DNA of 64,000 nucleotides, taken from positions 23,497 through 87,496 of the forward strand of contig CAJQUW010004466.1 in the NCBI GenBank assembly GCA_907163375.1, written 5' to 3'. This document shows positions 58,226 through 64,000 of this stretch, piece by piece. Below the pieces are notes generated by a model that saw only the letters and a list, made by a program, of their open reading frames with translations, was not told the origin of the DNA and made no database searches. The translations under genes and the position numbers were made by a program. Position 1 is the first letter of the stretch; the number at the start of each line of letters is the position of its first letter. The DNA comes from Prostheceraeus crozeri (Eukaryota > Platyhelminthes > Polycladida > Euryleptidae).

Positions 58226-58266
58226 TACAGGACCGACGTTTCGTGTATTCACGCTTCTTAAGGGGC
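58226..58266 (-). ncRNA. Decayed hammerhead-like motif
   Basis: On the minus strand: CCCC, CTTAAGA (core CUGANGA with the G changed), helix II GCGTG-AATA-CACG, GAAAC, GTC, GGTCCTG. An AATAAA lies 50-70 nt downstream, as in the copy at 59730. The core substitution and lack of helix I pairing suggest it is inactive. Confidence 0.3.
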
Positions 58267-58693
58267 AAAAAAACTAAAAACAATCAACAGAAAGTCAGTA
58301 GAGCGTCAGGAGGGACAAGCATAGTCAATTGCGCAGTGGGTTAAAGAATTCTACCCTTACAATAATTGGTCAAAATCTTTTGCAAAAGTTGCCAGAAACA
58401 ACGTTATAAAGATTTTTTGTTTTGCTTCATCTTCGAATTGACAATTTTATTATAGAAGAGTAGAAGTGCATGCCTCACGACAATTCTCTGAAGAAGGTTT
58501 ACCTAAATAAAACTCGGAATCATTTCAACTACTGGACCCTATTATGTGAGCCTAAACATTCTTTTTGCCATTCCATTACGGCCGGGTGGTGTGTCATCGA
58601 TTTCACTATTAGGGCCTACTGAGTAAGTAGGGTTGTCTGCCGACATTTCACATGTCATTTTTCTATGAAAGTCGTTTATATAGCTCCAATTCC

Positions 58694-58735
58694 AAATTAA
58701 ACGGCCTTAATTGCATGATTAAGGCCGTCTAATTT
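58694..58735. repeat. 42-bp hairpin ACGGCCTTAAT...ATTAAGGCCGT
   Basis: AAATTAAACGGCCTTAAT pairs with ATTAAGGCCGTCTAATTT across a TGCATG loop, with one mismatch. Confidence 0.8.
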
Positions 58736-58968
58736 GCTATGTGATACCATTGAGTTAGGAGCATTTCACCATCCATCTTCTCGTTCCCATTGAAAATGGC
58801 ATTGAAGAGATTCCTATGTTTCACAATTATGATTAGTAGATATCTCAAGCTTGATATACTTAAATGTTCTGAGCTGCATGGGATCCGTAGAAAATCATCA
58901 TTGATTTCAGTCATTTGCAGATCAAAATCTTGGATTTTGATGTCAAAGATTTAGTTCTGTAACAATGC

Positions 58969-59051
58969 ATATATTACCTTTCAAATGATCAGTCTAAATC
59001 GTCTGGCGCTACGCCCCGACGATTTAGGCTGTCATTTGAAAGGTAATATAT
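58969..59051. repeat. 83-bp near-perfect hairpin
   Basis: ATATATTACCTTTCAAATGA and the following AATCGTC pair with GACGATTTAG and TCATTTGAAAGGTAATATAT. The stem is about 36 bp with only a few mismatches and a GCGCTACGC-containing apex. It resembles the apex of the 14883 foldback and lies 230 bp from another hairpin. Confidence 0.85.
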
Positions 59052-59680
59052 CTTCAGTGTTACTTCCTTTCGAGTGACATAGAGCGGTAGAATACATGGA
59101 TAGGCGTAATCCATTTCTATGGCCTGATCGCACGAGTTCAAAGATCACTAGTTGCACAGAAATAGTCAAACAGCCACAACGAGATTCTGCTAGGAACGAT
59201 GCCGAAAATGAGACTTTCACAGAATGAAATAAGCCTACCACGAAGCTGCGCATCTGCCGAGTTCTATCCGGTTCCTTATCTTGTCAGACACGATCAAAGA
59301 AAAACACATTTCAATGCAATAGAAAGAAGATTTTTTACATGCAGTTTCTTCAGATTATTTTCTATGCGTGCAAATCTGTCTGTGAGGCTATTCACATTCA
59401 GATTTGGCAAGCCTCCTAATGTTGAAAAATACAAGTATTTTCAGCAACTTTTCATGTATACTTAAAAGTCGTTAGTTTTGAATCCTCATGGATGCGTTGC
59501 TGTATCTACTGGATTAAAAATTACGTTGCTTGAGACTTGTCGGCATCTCTGTAGTACTCTTCAGTCAGAGTACTGAAGCTGAGAACTGACTGAAGCTCGT
59601 TACATTAAACAGTTGATTCCAAAAATCAATCGAAGAAAAGAGTTGACGGTATTTTAAACATCTCTCAACCGATAGCAGTG

Positions 59681-59717
59681 TATATAAGCAGCCCACATGA
59701 GCGGCCAGATCAGTTGG
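59681..59717 (+). promoter_or_regulatory. TATA box plus initiator
   Basis: TATATAAG at 59681-59688 is followed 31 bp later by TCAGTT (A at 59712), which fits canonical TATA-to-start spacing in animals. Transcription from here would place the hammerhead motif at about +18 to +58. This could be a Penelope-like terminal-repeat promoter or the promoter of a small gene. Confidence 0.45.
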
Positions 59718-59729
59718 TTTTAGCGAATT

Positions 59730-59769
59730 ACCCCCTGAGGAAGAGCGAACGCTCGAAACGCGTAGGGGT
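59730..59769 (+). ncRNA. Candidate minimal hammerhead ribozyme
   Basis: Helix I ACCCC (59730-59734) pairs with GGGGT (59765-59769). The core CTGAGGA (59735-59741) is followed by helix II GAGC-GAAC-GCTC (59743-59754), GAA (59755-59757), helix III AC-GC-GT (59758-59763) and A (59764) at the cleavage position, giving a GUA triplet. All invariant hammerhead positions are satisfied, and the very short helix III is typical of hammerheads in Penelope-like elements. A Penelope endonuclease remnant lies 0.8 kb away on the opposite strand. Activity would consist of self-cleavage of the transcript after A59764. Confidence 0.65.
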
Positions 59770-59854
59770 TGTACATATCTTTTAATTAATTATTTTAATC
59801 TGGTCAATAAATTTCAAGGAGAGACGAAAGCTGTTTTTAAGCATCAACTCAAGT

Positions 59855-60064
59855 ATGAAGAACCTCCTGTTGGCGACCATCCTGTCTGTTATTTTTGTCT
59901 GTTTTTTCTGTTATTGCATGAATTGCATGAATGTTTTTAGTTGTGTGTACGTGCAAGTAGGTAAGATGAGAATCGTTATTCGGCTTTCAGTCAAAAACTG
60001 TGCCAGAAGCCAGTGGATCACCGGATTGTATAGATTACAATTGTCTGTCCGATCTGAGGATTAG
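59855..60064 (+). CDS. Short ORF with hydrophobic N-terminus
   Basis: This is the first ATG-initiated frame of this size downstream of the TATA/Inr pair. It encodes MKNLLLATILSVIFVCFFCY, a signal-peptide-like or membrane segment, then a Cys-rich stretch. A usable donor (GTAG-GTAAGA at 59963, phase 1) would make it a first exon, but no downstream exon was found. The frame lies between Penelope-type features and may be chance. Confidence 0.2.
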   Translation: MKNLLLATILSVIFVCFFCYCMNCMNVFSCVYVQVGKMRIVIRLSVKNCARSQWITGLYRLQLSVRSED

Positions 60065-60481
60065 TTGGTTTTTGGATTGTTCATCATTTGCGGATAGCTT
60101 CACGCATCGAATGTATAACCAACGAATATCGAAATCAAATACTAGATGACAGCGTAGGGATAGCAAACTGATATTCAATTATGAGATATAATTTTCTTTA
60201 AGCAGCATATTTAAATTAAATCAAAAAAGTTATCAGTTAGCCAAGCTGCTGTATTATTATCCAATCTCGCAAATTTTCATCGATATATGACGACCTGTTC
60301 ACGTAAAAAGGATTTTCAAATTACATCTTACATGAAAATCAAAATATCAATGTCTGATAAGTTGAACATTCATCTTTGTTATTGAGGCTTGGTTTCATAG
60401 ATTTTATTAATGTGGCCTCTCTGAAACGTAGGTTATTGCTGTTTGCATCAAACGCTATGATTTTGACTGTAAACGGGAAAG

Positions 60482-60512
60482 CCAAAGACTGTGGACTGTC
60501 CATAGTCTTTGG
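60482..60512. repeat. 31-bp hairpin
   Basis: CCAAAGACTGTGGAC pairs with GTCCATAGTCTTTGG around one T, with one mismatch in 15. Confidence 0.75.
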
Positions 60513-60537
60513 GGAAAGCTATGTTAGGAGAGCAACT

Positions 60538-60765
60538 TAGGTGATGTTTGAGTACACTTGAGACTTTGTTTGTGGCATGTTCATTAATGCGTGTAAGGAG
60601 TGAACGGACTGTACTCCCGATATAATTACTTTACACGTTTTGCATGTTATTTCATACACTACCATAGCTCTCAAACAGATGTTGCTGTCAGCAATAACGC
60701 ACTGATTCAATTTACACTTATGTTTGGAATGTGATTTTCTATTACGAATGGCTATTTAAGAAGGC
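60538..60765 (-). pseudogene. Penelope-like GIY-YIG endonuclease remnant
   Basis: The minus-strand frame ending at the TAA (60540-60538) reads RNRKSHSKHKCKLNQCVIAD, ICLRAMVVYEITCKTCKVII, SGVQSVHSLHALMN, then QVYSNIT. The Cys-x4-Cys stretch followed by VVYEITCxxC and then a degenerate YIG block is the arrangement seen before and in the GIY-YIG domain of Penelope-like elements. YIG is now ISG and the expected Arg and Glu are not clear, so it is inactive. The RT of the element was not found upstream. Confidence 0.65.
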
Positions 60766-60769
60766 GAAA

Positions 60770-61920
60770 TGCAGTGCAGCATCATCATTGTGCGTAACTT
60801 AGCTATGGTACAATGTAGACGAAAGTAGACAGTAATGTTTTCTCGTAATGATGATATCTGCACATGCATGTGATACATATTTCAGAAGTCTAATTATCGT
60901 ATGTCTACATGCGTATTCATACCATTGCTGCCCACTGCGATTTCTTGTTTTTTTTAGATTCTCTCATTTTCTAATCCCAGCATATAAAAATATCTTTAAC
61001 AACCTCAGAGCCCTATCGAATGCTTAGAGTGAATTTTGGTAGCCTATTTTGGCTTCAATTCATAAATAACAATATCAAGAAAATAACAAAAATCAATGAA
61101 AACCATAGCCTGAAAGGGAAGTGACATCTGCTGATATCCTTCTATTCTTGTTCTTTGTCCTGTTCATATTTATTATTGTTGTCAAGTTTTCCTCTAATTT
61201 TTGCTCACTTGGTGTGAGGCCTATAAATGCTCTTCTGTTTTAGCCCTTTACAAAGATCTTATTGACAATAGGTCCATTGCTTTCCGATATTGTAACTTCC
61301 ATACTGTGCTCCCCTCCACTTCCTTGCTAAATTAACATTCCAAAAATTAGACCTAAACAATTTCTCAGTTTCAATTCCACAAGTCCTTCCTCCAGTTTCA
61401 TGCATTTTCAAGGAATGACTTGCTTACTTGACGATCCCGTGAATAAACCAAAGAATGTAGGCAAGGCCTACTATTCAGGCCATGTCGTTGCCCTCCTGAT
61501 GAACAGAGTGTCAACTTTTTGGTCTCATTGCTTGACATGAGATGGCAATTTTCTAATTAATCGATTCGAACATTCTGCAAATTATATTTCGATTGCGATG
61601 AATGCTCCAGATGACAGAAAATTGCTCCTGCGATTAGCTCATTTATAGTGTGATGATCATTGAAACTTAAAGCAAATTATCCTGACAAATAATTCTAACA
61701 GTGGATAGCATTGAATTGGAAGAAAGCATGATCGCCATATTTCTGTTGTGCAAAATTTTCCATGAACCGCTGTCTGAACTATAAGATTGTAAATCTTGGG
61801 CATCACTTGATATAGGCCTATTTGATTCCATGTTAACTTGTTCTTTTGAGATAAGCGCTTTATTCCATACATAAAATTGTTGAGAGAACTTCTGATCGTA
61901 TATACCGCATTGCATTATCG
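60770..61920. other. Non-coding stretch, no gene seen
   Basis: The expected Penelope RT, which would lie here on the minus strand, could not be read. No other features are supported. Confidence 0.4.
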
Positions 61921-61924
61921 ATCG

Positions 61925-62193
61925 TTTTTGAGTCAAATATACCAAATGCGTCAAATTGTTCGGACGCGTCAGGAAGTTTTCAGAATTTATTTCATGATTT
62001 TGAGTCAAACATACGAACTGCGTCAAAAAGTCTGACTTCAATTTTCATTTACTTCAGCTTGAGTCAAATATACTTATTGCGTCTAATATACCATTTGCGT
62101 CATAAAGACCGACTTGCGTCACGTCACGTATCTGAAGTGACGAATTCAGTTGGTAAAAATGGTTTTCTGCGTCAAATTGTCCGACTTGCGTCA
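61925..62193 (-). repeat. Array of TGCGTCA/TGAGTCAAA motifs (right array)
   Basis: On the minus strand the outermost sequence is TGACGCAAGTCGGACAATTT followed by GACGCA. Further in lie GACGCAAGTCGGTC, GACGCAATAAG, TTTGACTCAAG and AGTCAGACTTTTTGACGCAG. It mirrors the left array at 43910, whose outermost sequence is TGACGCAAGTCAGACAAAAT. Confidence 0.75.
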
Positions 62194-64000
62194 TTGAAAA
62201 TCTCCTGTAAGATTATGATTTACTATATATTTCGTTTCAAGAATGTGAAATTATAACATGATTCGTGGAATAGCTTCTTGTTTTATTTGCTTGTTAGTTT
62301 TAGCGGAAAATACATATGCAATAAATATTTTGTAGAGAATTATGATAAAGTATTTTCTATTTATCATTTCAACTTTAAAGGCAGGCTATCAATTATTTTT
62401 AGTTGTTGTATAATTCGAATACTACAATCAGGTCGAGTATTAGTACTGGGTTTATCCATAAAACTTAAAGTAGGCTATCATATCTATATAGGTTACATGT
62501 AAATAACAGCTATAGTCTATGGTACTTTATATACTATTCAGAATTACTTTAGGCCTAAAAGCGTACAAAAAAACAGCATTCCTAAAATCAGCGCATTTAA
62601 TAACCCATGAATTCGCTAAGAAAGGTCACAAGTGATTTTTTCAATAATTAAGAATTTCGAATTTTTAAAATGGGCCTAATTTCAAAATATGGATAGTACG
62701 TCTATAGATAATGCATATACGACTATAAAAACATTATATTTGAACTCAGCGACCTTTTTTACCTATATATTCACTGAGAGAATGTCAACAAATAATTTTC
62801 TCATGAAGTTCAAATTTTGAATTTTTCGAAATTACGCCATTTTGAATTATATCTTCAAAGGACGTCGATGGATGATTTTAAAAAGTCGATTTTCGATTTT
62901 CCCACGTCTTTTTATATGGGAATCCGTTGAGAAACTGAATGGAACATTTTACTTTTTAACCCGACGCTGCATTTAGGATCAGTACTTGTTTTTGTGACGT
63001 ATATCTTTGGTGTGCTTTTGTGTTCAAGGCCTGATCTTGTGCGGCTGTTTCATCTTCTTCCATTCCTGGAATCTTTCGGGTTTTCGCCTGTACTCGTCAT
63101 CTGCCTTCACCACCGCAGTAGTGGATCATCAGTGCTATTCCAGATGCACTGTAGACCTTAGATGCATCCGGCTTCCATAGGTAGTCATTCTGTGTGTCGA
63201 AATCAAATGAAATGATGATCGAAGCTTGCAATATACACGTGCACATCTGATCTCCGCAGCACCTCAGAAAATATCTGGATATGCCATTGATGTACATCAT
63301 AAATACATCTATATAGTCTACGTTCTGTGATGCGATCGGCTAGCATAGTTTTGCTATTTTGTATATGCACGAAAATATGGAAGACGATTTCGATAGTAAG
63401 CCTGAGTTTCTGTTTTTAGACCCTAAACCAAATGAACTTGACGAGAATATGTGAATCAATATATAATTGAATTTAAAAGGCTATAGCACAACTAAATGAT
63501 TCAGTTGTTTGAATTCTCTCGCCTATAGTTTTGTGTGACTAGGCCATACACTTGGCAGCGATGCCTCGCATATCGTTATGAATAAAACAAATTTAATTGC
63601 TTTCAAAGATAAAAGACAACTATTCAAAAACAAATCGATTTTCCTAACGATAACAACAAAACCAGTAGAAATTGTTTAAAAAACTGCCTTCAATTGCGAT
63701 TTTGCAAAAAAATGATTTTAAATCTCACATAAGATTTTGAAATACCAGGAGGCAAGATTTTTAAAAATTTTATTTTGCTTTAACTTCGGATTCAAGTAAC
63801 CATTCGTCTTGATAGGCCTACTTCATATTATGAACAGTTACTAAGCTGCGATGCGTTAGACAGATTCATTCGGTAGACCTAGTATACAGGCAGGACCATA
63901 CTTCTGAACTTGAGAAAATACATACAAATTCTGTTTAGCTACGAAGATTGAAGTATGATTTTTACAAGTGATCGCTCTACAAGTACCAGGGAATGCTCAT
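62194..64000. other. Non-coding stretch, no gene seen
   Basis: AT-rich sequence with short frames only (for example 63097-63300, minus), none with a recognisable domain or repeat boundary. Confidence 0.45.

Overview
The window is eukaryotic, animal-type DNA, probably from a marine invertebrate; the phylum cannot be fixed from the sequence. The reasons are AT-rich sequence with short dispersed exons and GT-AG splice sites, tRNA-derived SINEs, several LINE lineages, a Penelope-like remnant, and mariner, pogo, hAT and piggyBac-type DNA transposons. There are no operons, rRNA genes, genuine tRNA genes or CRISPR arrays.

Only one host gene is supported with any strength. Two plus-strand exons (4109-4384 and 36562 to about 36761) join in matching phase 1. 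They encode a Ser-, Pro- and basic-rich, probably disordered segment of a protein I cannot name. If the join is right, 4385-36561 is a single intron of about 32 kb and most elements in the left half of the window lie inside it.

Left half, in order: a LINE 3' fragment (minus, 1.4-2.1 kb); a 160-bp foldback; a SINE whose tail abuts the first exon; a decayed mariner-like element (5541-6558); a LINE of restriction-like-endonuclease type (6.6-8.0 kb, plus) abutting a GC-richer LINE on the other strand (8.0-10.3 kb); and a small TIR element (12873-13597). Next comes an apparently exact 3974-bp tandem duplication (13580-17553 and 17554-21527), each unit carrying a SINE, a foldback and a pogo/Tigger-like element. 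A PHD/APE/RT LINE follows (22.2-26.8 kb), then two further LINE scraps, and a hAT-like element with perfect 8-bp target-site duplications (33559-34814) that holds a nested MITE.

Right half: a TCATGA-rich tract, a 183-bp tandem repeat running into an assembly gap, a 196-bp tandem repeat, and a decayed transposon-like protein with a PPPELHLL motif. From 43.9 to 62.2 kb there is an unusual nested structure. Two arrays of a TGACGCAAGTC-type motif face each other (43910 and 62193). Inside lies a piggyBac-like element bounded by TTAACCC and GGGTTAA (44916-56061). Inside that is a 9.3-kb element with GATCCCGGCCAACAA inverted ends built of TGCTACGTAGCA-like repeats (45187-54474). That contains two hAT-like elements (45843-47992 and 48599-49805), each carrying LINE fragments.

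The 58-61 kb stretch contains a near-ideal minimal hammerhead ribozyme motif (59730-59769) downstream of a TATA/Inr pair, a decayed relative on the opposite strand, and a Penelope-type GIY-YIG endonuclease remnant. A further hammerhead candidate lies at 34936-34996. Apart from the host exons, almost every protein-like signal is a mobile-element remnant, most with frameshifts or stops.
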